A stretch of DNA of 64,000 nucleotides from Chryseobacterium sp. CH21 (GCF_004119445.1 NZ_QICI01000036.1:83428-147427), one strand, 5' to 3'. Shown: positions 36,306 through 46,196, numbered from the stretch's first letter. Numbers and translations: made by a program. Notes: generated from the sequence alone by a model not told the origin.

Positions 36306-37226
36306 GTGAAAAAGAAAAATTTAATTTCTGTTGTAGGCCCCACCGGAATTGGTAAAACGAAATTGGCGATTGATTTGGCTCAACATTTCAATACGGAGAT
36401 TATTTCTTGCGATTCCCGTCAGTTTTTTAAAGAAATGAAAATAGGAACGGCAGCGCCTTCGGAAGAAGAATTGGCTGGTGCACCTCATCATTTTATCGGA
36501 AATCTTTCAGTGAAAGACTATTATTCTATCGGGCAATATGAAGAAGATGCGCTTCAAAAACTCAATGAACTTTTCGTCACTCATGATACCGTAATTCTTG
36601 TTGGCGGAAGCATGATGTATGAAAAAGCAGTGATAGAAGGTCTGCATGATCTTCCGGAAGCGAATTTGAAAAACCAGGAGAAACTTCAGGCTATCATGGA
36701 GCAGGAGGGGATAGAAAAACTTCAGGAAATTTTACAAGAACTTGATCCCGAGTATTTCAGCGTGGTGGATATTCACAATCACCGCCGACTATTGAGAGCC
36801 ATTGATATTATCTGGCAAACGGATAAAAAATATTCTGAACATATTTCGGTTTCTCAAAATGGAAGAGATTTTAATGTAATCAGAATCGGAATAGAAGCTC
36901 CAAGGGAAGAGTTGTATGACAGAATCAACCGCAGGGTAGATATTATGATGGAAAACGGATTGCTAGATGAGGTAAAAGGTCTTGAGAAATTCAAAGATTT
37001 GACGGCTTTAAATACGGTAGGCTATGCTGAGCTTTTCAAGTATTTTGACGGAGAGTGGGATCTTGATTTTGCAGTTTCAGAAATTAAAAAGAACAGCCGA
37101 AGATATGCGAAGCGCCAGCTGACATGGTATAGAAAGGCGGATGATATTCATTATTTACAGTTGGGATATTCTGAAAAAGACTACGAAGAGTTGCTGAAAT
37201 GGATTGCGGAGGAGTTTGAAAAGTAA
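36306..37226 (+). CDS. miaA: tRNA dimethylallyltransferase
   Basis: 306 residues. MiaA adds a dimethylallyl group to N6 of A37 in tRNAs reading U-starting codons. The P-loop VVGPTGIGKTKLA spans residues 9-21, followed by SCDSRQFFKEMKIGTAAPS near 35, the substrate loop ILVGGSMMYEKAVIEGL near 97 and the C-terminal GYAELFKYFDGEW and RRYAKRQLTWYRK blocks. The start is GTG at 36306. Length and motifs are complete. It is transcribed divergently from yicC. Confidence 0.95.
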   Translation: MKKKNLISVVGPTGIGKTKLAIDLAQHFNTEIISCDSRQFFKEMKIGTAAPSEEELAGAPHHFIGNLSVKDYYSIGQYEEDALQKLNELFVTHDTVILVGGSMMYEKAVIEGLHDLPEANLKNQEKLQAIMEQEGIEKLQEILQELDPEYFSVVDIHNHRRLLRAIDIIWQTDKKYSEHISVSQNGRDFNVIRIGIEAPREELYDRINRRVDIMMENGLLDEVKGLEKFKDLTALNTVGYAELFKYFDGEWDLDFAVSEIKKNSRRYAKRQLTWYRKADDIHYLQLGYSEKDYEELLKWIAEEFEK

Positions 37227-37245
37227 TCGCTTCTAGCTTTTAAAT

Positions 37246-37374
37246 AGAGATTCCTACGGAATGACATAGTGTGCGGGAAAACTAAGCGCTTAGTTTGTCA
37301 TTCTGACGAAGGAAGAATCTCATAGATTGTTTTTAGAGATTCTTCATTCCACTTTGTTCCATTCAGAATGACAG
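37246..37374. repeat. Dispersed intergenic repeat (TCATTCTGACGAAGGAAGAATCT type)
   Basis: Contains TCATTCTGACGAAGGAAGAA and, inverted, TTCCATTCAGAATGACA, with AGAGATTCCTACGGAATGAC at the left edge. I recognise this as a common non-coding repeat between bacterial genes. It forms an imperfect palindrome. Confidence 0.65.
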
Positions 37375-37415
37375 TACAGATGGTAATTAATTAGGGCGTT
37401 TTTATACTGAAAAAA

Positions 37416-37439
37416 ATGCGGCTCTGAAAAGAACCGCAT
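37416..37439 (-). terminator. Intrinsic terminator of the efflux operon
   Basis: On the minus strand ATGCGGTTC / GAGCCGCAT (one G-U) with a six-base loop and a T-run, about 25 bp after the outer-membrane channel gene. Confidence 0.9.
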
Positions 37440-37464
37440 CTTAAAACAAATATAATTTAATTTA

Positions 37465-38877
37465 CTACTTCCAACCGCCGCCTAAAGCTCTGTATAAATC
37501 TACAATGCTGCTTAATCTCTGTCTTTTAATGGAAGCCAGATTCAACTCTGCCTGTAGGGAATTTCCCTGTGCTGTAATTACTTCCAGGTAATTGGCTGAA
37601 CCTCCTTTGTAAAGAAGTTGTGCACTTTTAATTCCGTCTTTTAACGTGGTAGATTGTTCTGTTGCCTTCTGTTCCTGAACTTTTAAATTTTCATTGGAAA
37701 CTAAAGCATCAGAAATTTCTCCCACCGCATTTAATACTGACTGACGGAATGCCAGAACATTTTTCTCTCTTTGAATTTTTGCTACTTCCAGATCTGTTTT
37801 TAATTGTCTTTTCTGGAAAATAGGCTGGGTAATTCCTCCTAAAACTGATCCGAATAACGATGCCGGAATCTGAAACCAGTTGTCAAATTTGAATGAGTTT
37901 ACTCCTCCGTTGGCTGTAATCTTCAATGCAGGATACATATTGGCCTGAGCAATTCCTACCATGGCATTGGATTCTAATAAAACCAATTCCTGCTGGCGTA
38001 CATCCGGTCTGCGGCTTACCATAGCTGCCGGAAGCCCTGCGGAAATATTCTGAGGTAATGAAGTATCAGACATTTCAATGGTTCTGTTTACTTTATTAGG
38101 AAGTTCCCCTGTCAGAATACTCAATGCATTTTCTTGAATAGCAATATTTTGTTCCAGCTGGGCAATCAGAAGTTCTGTTGCCTGTTTCTGTGCTGATGCC
38201 TGCTGTACTCCTAAAGAAGTGTTATCCCCACTTTCCCACATTTTCTGTGTAATCAGTAGAGTATTGCTGCTCAGTTCCAGATTGGATTTTGCAATAGCCA
38301 ATTGTCTGTCAAGCATTAACAGGTTATAATATCCCTGCGCAATAGCGGCTACTACCTGAGTCTGAACTGCTTTTGAACCTTCATAGGTCTGAAGATACTG
38401 CATTCTTGAAACTTCCTGCTGGTTTTTGATTTTTCCCCAGATGTCGGCTTCCCATGAAAGGTTGAAGGCTGCGTTATAGTCTTCAACATGGCTTGAACCT
38501 AAAAATAAATTTAAGCTTTGTCCGTTCATACTGTTTTTGGAAGGTCTTGAAATCTGTCCGCTTACTCCGAAACCAACGTCCGGATATTGCATATATTTTG
38601 CCTGTTTCAGTTTTTCCTGTGAAGCAGCTACCTGCTTTAGGGCAATCTGAAGGTCATAATTATTTTTAATTCCTTTTTCAATCAATCCCTGTAAAATGGG
38701 ATCGCTGAAAAACTGTTTCCACTCCAGATTGGCTATACTGGCAGTGTCTGCAGTGGCGGTGTACTGGAACTTTTCCGGAAGTGGAAGCTCAGGCTCCGTG
38801 TATGCCAGTTTAGACACACACGATACAGAGCCGATGGCCAGCACAAATGTTAGAATAATATTTTTAACTCTTTTCAT
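37465..38877 (-). CDS. RND efflux outer-membrane channel lipoprotein (OprM/NodT family)
   Basis: 470 residues from the ATG at 38877, chosen over one nine codons upstream because it places the signal peptide and lipobox (AIGSVSCVSK) at the N-terminus. Two TolC/OEP repeats follow: helical hairpins such as NNYDLQIALKQVAASQEKLKQA and the mid-protein GLPAAMVSRRPDVRQQE that marks the repeat boundary in OprM-type proteins. The C-terminus VDLYRALGGGWK is characteristic. It is the exit duct of the tripartite pump encoded upstream (adaptor and RND gene), transcribed last in the operon. Confidence 0.93.
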   Translation of the reverse strand: MKRVKNIILTFVLAIGSVSCVSKLAYTEPELPLPEKFQYTATADTASIANLEWKQFFSDPILQGLIEKGIKNNYDLQIALKQVAASQEKLKQAKYMQYPDVGFGVSGQISRPSKNSMNGQSLNLFLGSSHVEDYNAAFNLSWEADIWGKIKNQQEVSRMQYLQTYEGSKAVQTQVVAAIAQGYYNLLMLDRQLAIAKSNLELSSNTLLITQKMWESGDNTSLGVQQASAQKQATELLIAQLEQNIAIQENALSILTGELPNKVNRTIEMSDTSLPQNISAGLPAAMVSRRPDVRQQELVLLESNAMVGIAQANMYPALKITANGGVNSFKFDNWFQIPASLFGSVLGGITQPIFQKRQLKTDLEVAKIQREKNVLAFRQSVLNAVGEISDALVSNENLKVQEQKATEQSTTLKDGIKSAQLLYKGGSANYLEVITAQGNSLQAELNLASIKRQRLSSIVDLYRALGGGWK

Positions 38878-39049
38878 AGTTTTTAAACTTTTAATTGAAT
38901 ACAAAACTTAGAGAGGTTTTTGTTAAGGCAAAAATTGTCTTTAGTAGGAGAAAAATAGTTAGCTTTTGTAAACCATTAAGAACAGGCAGGTAAATAGGTA
39001 AACCTATGATCTTAAAATTTTCTCTAAGTTTTTGTCATTCATTTTTTTA

Positions 39050-42000
39050 TTAGTGACTAGCAGCTAAAAGTTCTTCCTCCATTTGTTTTTTCAGAAGTCT
39101 TTTCTTTTTTCTGCTTGGCATTTTTTCATGCAGATACTGGAATACTACGTACATTACCGGAATGATAAAAATCCCGAAGATTACTCCTGTAAGCATTCCA
39201 CCTACGGTACTGTAACCGATAGAGTGGTTGCCTTTTGAAGAAGCACCTTGCGTCCATACCAATGGAAGCATTCCCACGATAAAGGCAAAAGAGGTCATTA
39301 AGATTGGTCTTAAACGTAATCTTGATGCCTGAAGTGCAGATTCTATCAATGTTTTACCTGCTTTTCTTCTCTGTACAGCAAACTCCACAATCAGGATGGC
39401 ATTCTTGGCCAATAGTCCGACCAGCATGATTAATCCTACCTGAACATAAATATTGTTATCAATTCCAGCTAATCCCGTGAATGCAAATACTCCGAAAATT
39501 CCTGTAGGAATGGTAAGAATAATAGCAAATGGAAGGATATAACTTTCATATTGTGCTGCCAGTAAGAAGTATACAAACAGGATACTTAAGAAGAAGATAA
39601 ATGAAGTTTGTCCACTTGTTTTGATCTCTTCACGGGTAATCCCTGTCCATTCATATCCATATCCTCTCGGAAGGGACTGCTGAGCAACTTCTTCTACTGC
39701 TTTGATGGCATCTCCGGTACTGTAACCAGGTTTCGGAGTTCCGTTAATTGTTACGGCGTTGAAAAGGTTGTTTCTTGTTACCGTTTCAGGACCGAAAGAT
39801 CTTTTTAACGTTACCAGAGTTTTGGCAGGAACCATTTCTCCTGATTTATTTTTTACATAGATTCCTTCTAATGAATTAACATCTGTACGGTAAGGAATAT
39901 CGGCCTGAGCCATTACTCTGTAATATTTCCCAAATCTGTTGAAATCCGATACAAAGCTACTTCCGAAATAAATCTGCATCGTCTGCATCAGTTCTGTTAC
40001 AGAAACACCTAATTGATTGGCTTTATCAGTATCCACATCAATAGTGTATTGAGGGTTTCCAGCTGCATAAGTGGTAAAGGCGAAAGCAATTTCAGGTCTT
40101 TTCATCAGCTCTCCGATGAACTGTTGAGTGGTTGTTCCCAATTGTTCAAAAGAACCGTTTGTTTTATCCTGAAGCATGAATTCAAATCCGGAAACGTTAC
40201 CGAAACCTTGTACAGTAGGGAAGTTGAAGAAGAATGCGTTGGCATCTTTCACCTGGCTTACCTTACCTGTCAACGTTGCTGCAATCTGATCCGGGTCTTT
40301 CATCTCACCACGTTTGTCATAATCTTTAAGTTTGATGAAACCTGCAGAATATGGGGAAGCGTTGGCATTACTGATGAAGTTCATCCCATCTGCTACCCAA
40401 AGGTGGTTGGTTGCTTTTTCACCGTTGATGATTTTATCAATTTGGGCTGTCGCTCTGTGCGTTCTTTCTAATGAACTTCCCGGAGGAGTATTCACTGCAT
40501 ACAAAACAAATCCCTGGTCTTCAGTAGGAATAAATCCTGACGGTGCTTTTTGATCAAAATATACTTGCTGCTGTAATGACAACAAGACCTCCTATCGCAA
40601 CCCATTTGTTTTTAATTAAAAACTTGAGGCTATAGATATATTTTCTCGTCATGCTGTTGAAGCTGGCATTGAAAGCATTGAAGAATCTTGCTCCAAAACC
40701 TTTTTTATGACCGTGCTCTCCATGTTCTCCCTGAGGATCATTTAAGAACATGGCACATAATGCCGGACTCAATGTCAATGCGTTTACTGCAGAGATTAAG
40801 ATGGCAATCGCTAATGTGAATGCAAACTGTCTGTAGAAAACTCCCGCAGGTCCCTGCATAAATCCAACCGGAATAAACACGGCACACATTACCAATGTAA
40901 TGGAAATAATGGCTCCTGAAATTTCACTCATCGAGTGCATTGTAGCATGTTCTACAGGCATTCCTGTCTGTTCCATTTTAGAATGGACGGCTTCTACCAC
41001 CACAATCGCATCATCTACCACAATACCAATGGCGAGTACCAATGCAAATAAAGTAAGCATGTTGATACTGAAACCAAATAGCTGCAGGAAGAAGAAGGTT
41101 CCGATAATAGCTACTGGTACGGCAATAGCCGGAATTAATGTAGATCTGAAATCCTGAAGGAAAATAAATACTACAATAAATACCAATACGAAAGCAATAA
41201 CAAGCGTTTCCACAACCTGATGGATAGAAGCATCCAGAAAGTCTTTGGAATTATACATGATAATAGGTTTCACTCCTTTTGGAAGGGTGGTTTCCATTAC
41301 TTTTACCTGCTTTTCGATTTCTGTCAGGATTTCGTTGGCATTAGAACCTGCAGTCTGTAAGATCGCAAATCCGGCAACCGGTTTTCCGTCTACTCTGTTG
41401 GTGGCGGTATAGGTATAAGATCCAAACTCTACTCGTGCAACATCTTTTAATCTTAAGAAAGAACCATCACTGTTCGCTTTGATAGCGATATTTTCATAGT
41501 CTTCATTCTTGTTCAGTTTTCCTTTATATTTAAGGATATATTCGTAAGTTTCCTTACTTCCTTGTCCAAGACGCCCCGGAGCTGCTTCAAGGTTGTGATC
41601 TTTAATAGCTCCCAAAACTTCCTGTGGAGAAAGATTGTTAGCCGCCAGACGATCCGGTTTCAGCCAGATTCTCATGGAATAATCCCTTGTTCCGAATACC
41701 TGAGCCTGTGCAACTCCCGGAATACGCTGTATCTGTGGAATTACGTTGATCTTCAGGTAGTTTTGAAGGAATAATTCATCGTATTGTTTTTCATTTTCAC
41801 TGGTTAATCCCATGAACATGATCATACTGTTCTGAACTTTCTGGGTTGAAATCCCGGCTTGTACTACTTCCTGAGGCAGCTGGCTCATTGCTTTTGATAC
41901 ACGGTTCTGTACGTTTACTGCAGCATTGTCAGCATCTGCTCCCTGCTTGAAGTACACACTAAGTGTCATAGTACCGTCATTGCTGGAATTGGAAGTCATA

Positions 42001-42230
42001 TAGGTCATATTCTCAACCCCGTTCACTGCTTCCTCAATAGGTGTGGCCACCGAACGGGCTACCACCTCAGCATTAGCTCCAGGATAGAATGCCGTTACCT
42101 GAACGCTCGGAGGAGCGATGTCCGGAAAGAGGGCAATTGGTAAATTAAAGAGAGACAAAGCTCCCAATAATAAAAGTATTATGGAGATGACCGTTGAAAG
42201 GACCGGTCTTTCTATAAATTGTTTTAACAT
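39050..42230 (-). pseudogene. RND efflux transporter (AcrB/MexB, HAE1 type), split by a frameshift
   Basis: Two frames together make about 1060 residues, the size of AcrB. The first (42230 down to 40554) holds TM1 (MLKQFIERPVLSTVIS), the first porter domain, and TM4 with the proton-relay Asp pair GIVVDDAIVVVEAV near residue 405. It stops after TAASIF. The second (through 39050) continues DQKAPSGFIPTEDQGFVLYAV, the invariant block after TM7, and runs to the end. A one-base surplus or two-base loss near plus 40556-40563 explains the break. If real, the pump is inactive. It lies between adaptor and outer-membrane channel genes and would export hydrophobic drugs using proton motive force. Confidence 0.9.
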
Positions 42231-42270
42231 AAGAAGTTTATTTTTTTAAGTCTTCTGTATTCTGATAGAA

Positions 42271-43431
42271 CTATAATGGTTTCGCTTTTAATAAGCTGTC
42301 AGAAGAAATATTTTTCGGTCTGATGGATGCACCGTCTTTTAAGCTTCCAATCCCTGTGTATACGATTTTTTCTCCACGGGAAAGTCCTTCAGAAATAAAG
42401 TAATAGCCATCCGTTTTTCCAGATATTTTAATAGGTCTTCCCATTACTTTTTTATCTTTATCCATTACATATACATAGGTTTTATCCTGAATTTCGAATG
42501 TAGATTCCTGCGGAATAACTACTGCATTCGAGATCAGTTGAGGCATACGCACTCTTCCTGTATTTCCGGTTCTTAAAGTTCCGTTGGCATTAGGGAAAAC
42601 GGCACGTACACTGATGGCTCCGGTAGTTTTATCAAACTGTCCGTCTACAATACTTAATCTTCCTTTTTCAGGATAAGTACTTTCATCAGCGATGACAAGA
42701 TCTACCATCGGCATATTTTTCAGCTTTTCTTCTAAGCTTGCTCCCGGATATTTGTTTTGGAAAGCAATGAAGTCAAGCTCGCTCAAAGAGAAATACGCAT
42801 AGATTTCACTGATATCAGATAATAAAGTCAATGGATTTGGGTCTGTTCTTGAGATCAGGCTTCCTTTTTTGTAAGGAATTCTTCCGATATAACCACTTAC
42901 AGGAGCTGTAATTGTTGTAAATCCTACATTGATTCGGGCACTTCCTACAGAGGCTCTGGCTTGTGATGCAGCAGCAACGGCCGCTTCATAATTGGCTTTT
43001 GCAGTTTTAAGCTGTACATCAGAAACAACTTTTGCAGCAACCAATGGCTGAAGTCTGTCTACTTCCACTCTTGCTTTTTGAATGTTGGCATTCGCAGCCT
43101 GAAGATTGGCCTGAGCCATATTCATCTGCTCACCGTAGCTTCTTGAATCTATTTTAAATAATGGTTGTCCTGCTCTTACATAAGCACCTTCTTCTACATA
43201 GATTCTATCCAGGTATCCGTCTACCTGAGATCTGATTTCTACGTTGTTTTTCCCTTCCAGAGCAGTTGGGAATTCCTGATATGTAGTAGCGGGTGATGTA
43301 ATAACGGTATAAACCGGAAGTTCTGGAGCTGGAGGTGCGGCATTGGTTCCTTCTGCAGCTTTTGTGCAGCTCTGTAAAAGAATTATACTTGCAATAAGTA
43401 CAATAAACCTTGTTTTTCCAGGTAATTTCAT
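42271..43431 (-). CDS. RND efflux periplasmic adaptor lipoprotein (AcrA family)
   Basis: 386 residues. A lipoprotein signal (LLQSCTKAAE, lipobox Cys22) leads to the membrane-fusion-protein layout: a lipoyl half (GYLDRIYVEEGAYVRAGQPLFKID near residue 72-96), a coiled-coil hairpin with NLQAANANIQKARVEVDRL, the second lipoyl half (ITAPVSGYIGRIPYKKGSLI) and beta-barrel/MP domains ending YVYVMDKDKKVMGRPIKISG. It bridges the inner-membrane RND pump and the outer-membrane channel. It is the first pump gene, 40 bp before the RND gene and 363 bp after the TetR gene, with three operators in that gap. Confidence 0.95.
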   Translation of the reverse strand: MKLPGKTRFIVLIASIILLQSCTKAAEGTNAAPPAPELPVYTVITSPATTYQEFPTALEGKNNVEIRSQVDGYLDRIYVEEGAYVRAGQPLFKIDSRSYGEQMNMAQANLQAANANIQKARVEVDRLQPLVAAKVVSDVQLKTAKANYEAAVAAASQARASVGSARINVGFTTITAPVSGYIGRIPYKKGSLISRTDPNPLTLLSDISEIYAYFSLSELDFIAFQNKYPGASLEEKLKNMPMVDLVIADESTYPEKGRLSIVDGQFDKTTGAISVRAVFPNANGTLRTGNTGRVRMPQLISNAVVIPQESTFEIQDKTYVYVMDKDKKVMGRPIKISGKTDGYYFISEGLSRGEKIVYTGIGSLKDGASIRPKNISSDSLLKAKPL

Positions 43432-43500
43432 TGTTGGTTTAATTTTTTTAATGAAGTGTTAGAGGTAAGTAAAGTGTTTTGATAAATGCTGTATTTTTTC

Positions 43501-43514
43501 CTAACAGTGTTAAT
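43501..43514. promoter_or_regulatory. Putative TetR operator 1
   Basis: CTAACAGTGTTAAT; TAACAGTGTTA is palindromic. Closest site to the adaptor start (about 70 bp away), suited to blocking transcription. Confidence 0.65.
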
Positions 43515-43633
43515 AATTAGTTCAAAAAAATTTACAGAATTTTTAATGTCCGATAAGGTCGATTGTTTCCATAATTGAAAATTGTTTTAATGTATTGAAG
43601 TGTATAATGATGGTGTAAGGTGTGTTAATTTTA

Positions 43634-43647
43634 CTAACAGTGTTAAT
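43634..43647. promoter_or_regulatory. Putative TetR operator 2
   Basis: CTAACAGTGTTAAT, identical to operator 1. Confidence 0.65.
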
Positions 43648-43762
43648 TTATAAGCAAAAAATGACTAATTTTAACAACTGAATTCTATGAATGGTTCCAT
43701 AAATGATTGCGTTTTTAATCAGGAAAAACAGAATAATTTAAATTAATTCAGTGTTAAATTTC

Positions 43763-43776
43763 CTAACGGTGTTAAT
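43763..43776. promoter_or_regulatory. Putative TetR operator 3
   Basis: CTAACGGTGTTAAT, one base different from operators 1 and 2; just after the TetR stop codon. Confidence 0.6.
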
Positions 43777-43794
43777 TTTTAATTCAAAAAAAAT

Positions 43795-44391
43795 TTACAA
43801 AGACTTAATAAAAGCCGAAACAGTTTCGTCCAATGTAGTCTTATTCATTGTTGAAGGGATATCAGCTGTACGCATCATCATAATAGAGATCATTCCGTGT
43901 ACGGCAGAAAACAGAGCGTGAGACATATGGCAGGCATTGTCCGGATTGGATCCGTTTTTCTTTATAATCTCATAAGTGCATTCATAGATAAGCTCCTGAA
44001 ATGATGAGAATTCCTTTTTCATCTGACCTTTTCCGCAACACTGCATTCCAAGACCAAACATAAGCTGGTAATATTCCTTGTTTTTAAAAGCAAAGTTCCA
44101 GTATGCATCCACAATGGCAACAAGCTGCTCTTCCGGAGTACTGTGTTTCTGCTGAGCTTTTAATAATTCTATATGTAACTTATGGAAGCCATCTAAAGAA
44201 ATTTCAAATAGGATAGCTTCTTTATTTTCAAAATAATCATATACCACGGGGGCACTATACTCAATAGCGTCTGCTATCTTTCGCATAGAAAGTGATGCCC
44301 AGCCTTCAGTTTTAGCCAAAGTAAAAGCAGCCTGCAAAATATTTGCACGGATGGATTCTTTTTCTCGTTGACGGCGTTCATGTAGACCCAT
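43795..44391 (-). CDS. TetR/AcrR family repressor of the efflux operon
   Basis: 198 residues. The N-terminal helix-turn-helix is clear (AFTLAKTEGWASLSMRKIADAI and SAPVVYDYFENKEAILFEI, residues about 20-68). The C-terminal ligand-binding domain has a MFGLGMQCCG segment with adjacent cysteines and a Met-rich stretch (MISIMMMRTAD). Located directly upstream of the adaptor gene on the same strand, and flanked by the same palindrome upstream (44404) and downstream (three copies), it is very likely an autoregulated local repressor of the pump. The inducer is unknown. Confidence 0.92.
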   Translation of the reverse strand: MGLHERRQREKESIRANILQAAFTLAKTEGWASLSMRKIADAIEYSAPVVYDYFENKEAILFEISLDGFHKLHIELLKAQQKHSTPEEQLVAIVDAYWNFAFKNKEYYQLMFGLGMQCCGKGQMKKEFSSFQELIYECTYEIIKKNGSNPDNACHMSHALFSAVHGMISIMMMRTADIPSTMNKTTLDETVSAFIKSL

Positions 44392-44403
44392 GATATTTAT
44401 TTA

Positions 44404-44417
44404 CTAACAGCGTTAGC
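44404..44417. promoter_or_regulatory. Putative TetR autoregulatory operator
   Basis: CTAACAGCGTTAGC, a palindrome matching the three downstream sites, 13 bp upstream of the TetR start codon. Confidence 0.65.
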
Positions 44418-44482
44418 AAAACTACAAACTTTTTAATATAACTTCCAAAGGATATTATACATTTAAATTTAAAAGATAGTTA

Positions 44483-44635
44483 ATGGAAGATCTTACTCAT
44501 TGGGCTGGATGTAGGATAAATGGGGGCTGGAAGTTGGTTTGGATTAAAAAAATCCATTAATAGAATTTGACTATAACTATTTTTGAGGGCTAAAAATCTT
44601 CCCACCTCCAGCATCCATCTTCCTTACTTTATTAA
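44483..44635. repeat. Imperfect palindromic repeat with GCTGGAAG-type arms
   Basis: Left arm GGGCTGGATG...GGGGGCTGGAAG (44501-44533) mirrors right arm CTTCCCACCTCCAGCATCC (44599 on). Same family as 36.2 and 45.5 kb. Confidence 0.55.
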
Positions 44636-44675
44636 AAATGAAAATGTCTTCTTCCTAATTAATAAAAGAAATATC

Positions 44676-44683
44676 TATCTTTG
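44676..44683 (+). promoter_or_regulatory. Candidate -7 promoter box
   Basis: TATCTTTG followed by C is an exact match to the Bacteroidota TAnnTTTG box, 18 bases before the start codon of the thioredoxin-like gene, implying a short leader. Confidence 0.6.
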
Positions 44684-44701
44684 CGATAAAGAAAAAAGGA
44701 T

Positions 44702-45256
44702 ATGAATACTCCCTCAAATATGCTGGCATTAGGAACAAAAGCACCGTTTTTTGAACTTCCTAACCCGTCAAAAACGAATGAACTTCAGTCTTTGGATGAG
44801 CTGAAAGGAGCAAAAGGAACTTTGGTGATCTTCATGTGCAACCACTGTCCGTTTGTTCTTCATGTGATCGACAAGATCAATGAATTATACGAAGATTATA
44901 ACGAACGTGGAATTGAATTTATCGCTATTAATGCTAATGATATTGAAAAATATCCTGCAGATTCTCCGGAAAAAATGATCGAATTCCAAATTGAAAGAAA
45001 TTTTGATTTCCCTTATTTATTTGATGAAAGCCAGGCTGTAGCTAAAGCTTACGAGGCTGCTTGTACACCTGATTTTTATTTCTTTGATGATAAACTTGAT
45101 CTTATATACAGAGGTCAGATGGATGATTCAAGACCTGGGAATAATAAAGATGTTACAGGTGAAGACCTTATTATTGCTTTTGAAAATCTTTTGGCTGGAG
45201 AAGCTCAGGAAGAAATTCAAAGACCTAGTATGGGATGTAATATTAAATGGAAATAA
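44702..45256 (+). CDS. Thioredoxin/peroxiredoxin-like (AhpC/TSA, PRX-like) protein
   Basis: 184 residues without signal peptide. The thioredoxin-like fold has the redox motif MCNHCPF near residue 45 (a CxxC), followed by EFIAINANDIEKYP, FDFPYLFDESQAVAKAYEA and the cis-Pro segment CTPDFYFFDD near 120. This is the PRX-like group found widely in soil and marine bacteria. A thiol-dependent peroxidase or reductase role is likely; substrate not known. The C-terminus has PSMGCNIKWK, a frequent ending in this group. Confidence 0.9.
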   Translation: MNTPSNMLALGTKAPFFELPNPSKTNELQSLDELKGAKGTLVIFMCNHCPFVLHVIDKINELYEDYNERGIEFIAINANDIEKYPADSPEKMIEFQIERNFDFPYLFDESQAVAKAYEAACTPDFYFFDDKLDLIYRGQMDDSRPGNNKDVTGEDLIIAFENLLAGEAQEEIQRPSMGCNIKWK

Positions 45257-45305
45257 TGATATAATGAGTGGTTGAAAATTTATAATCTTCATCTATAAAT
45301 ATAAA

Positions 45306-45332
45306 GCTGTTCTTTTTTAAGAACAGTTTTTT
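45306..45332 (+). terminator. Intrinsic terminator
   Basis: CTGTTCTT / AAGAACAG stem with TTTT loop and T6 tail after the thioredoxin-like gene. Confidence 0.9.
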
Positions 45333-46196
45333 ATGCAATCCTGTTTGCATTGTTCAAAATATTCAATAGTAAACGTCATTCACACTTGTTTACTGATTTC
45401 CTTAACCGGGCCTTACTATCAATTATACTATTCTGACCACTTAGACCTATTTAACCTGAGTTAGGGTTAAGGAAATTAAGATTTAGTTTATTGGAAGCTG
45501 GAAGAGGGAGGTCGGAAGCTACAGTCAGTCCCATCACCTATAGATGGTTACCATAAATTAATGACATCACAGGTTAAAAAAGATGAAAATATGTGAAAAA
45601 TGCTCTATATAACCTGAATAACTTCCCTCTTCACGCTCCCAGCTTCCATCCTGATTAAAATAGAAAATTCTTATCCCGAATTCAGGTTATTTAAAATAAT
45701 TTTCCCCACAAATATTAGCTGTGGTTCTTTTGTGTCAATAGCTACCCTTAGAATTTTTTGGAAAATAACTTTCTTTTAAGAATTGTTGTGTGTGTAAATA
45801 ATATTAATGATATATGGAAAATATGTACAGATATTTAGCATTTATATACTTATTTATTCAGAAAATATAATAGATTTTTGTTTTATCAAATAATTCATTG
45901 ATTAATGAAAAAAGTATTAAATCTCGGAGAACATGATTCCGATGATAATTTTTAGTAAAAATCATTTTCATAATTCACCTATAAATTCCATGTATCATAT
46001 AATTTATATTGATAATATTTCTGTGAAAGCAACAGGTCCTTCAGGTTTATTTAATGAATACCAGTTTGAATGGTAATAGTAGTAGATAGATGATCGGTTA
46101 ATATTGTAATTAGCTAATGGTAAGATTATCATTGATTTACTTGAATAAGTTGATAGCAATTTTTTTTAATATACAAACCTATTTAAAATCAAAAAA
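45333..46196. other. 864-bp gap, no gene seen
   Basis: Its left half is mostly the palindromic element at 45451-45691. The right half is AT-rich leader DNA of the 46197 gene. Short frames (up to about 43 codons near 45334) have no supporting composition. Confidence 0.5.
45451..45691. repeat. 241-bp imperfect palindrome, MITE-like
   Basis: Outer arms TTAACCTGAGTTAGGGTTAA (45451) and TTATCCCGAATTCAGGTTAT (45671) are inverted copies. Inner arms GGAAGCTGGAAGAGGGAGG (45492) and CCCTCTTCACGCTCCCAGCTTCC (45626-45648) are too. Nested inverted arms with no coding content suggest a non-autonomous mobile or structured repeat element. Confidence 0.55.

Larger units (their letters stand above)
43432..43794. 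promoter_or_regulatory. Operator-rich promoter region of the efflux operon
   Basis: The 363-bp gap between the TetR gene and the adaptor holds three near-identical sites of the form CTAACRGTGTTAAT at 43501, 43634 and 43763, spaced about 130 bp, plus half sites such as AGTGTTAGAGG (43456) and GTGTTAATTTT (43623). A 49-bp stretch around site 43501 is repeated around site 43763. Confidence 0.7.

Noticed and set aside
37246..37374. Repeat considered as a CRISPR fragment
   Set aside because: Copies are inverted, not evenly spaced direct repeats, and no cas genes are present.
45334..45480. 43-codon frame starting MQSCLHCSKYS
   Set aside because: No start signal or composition support, and it ends in the palindromic repeat; treated as chance.
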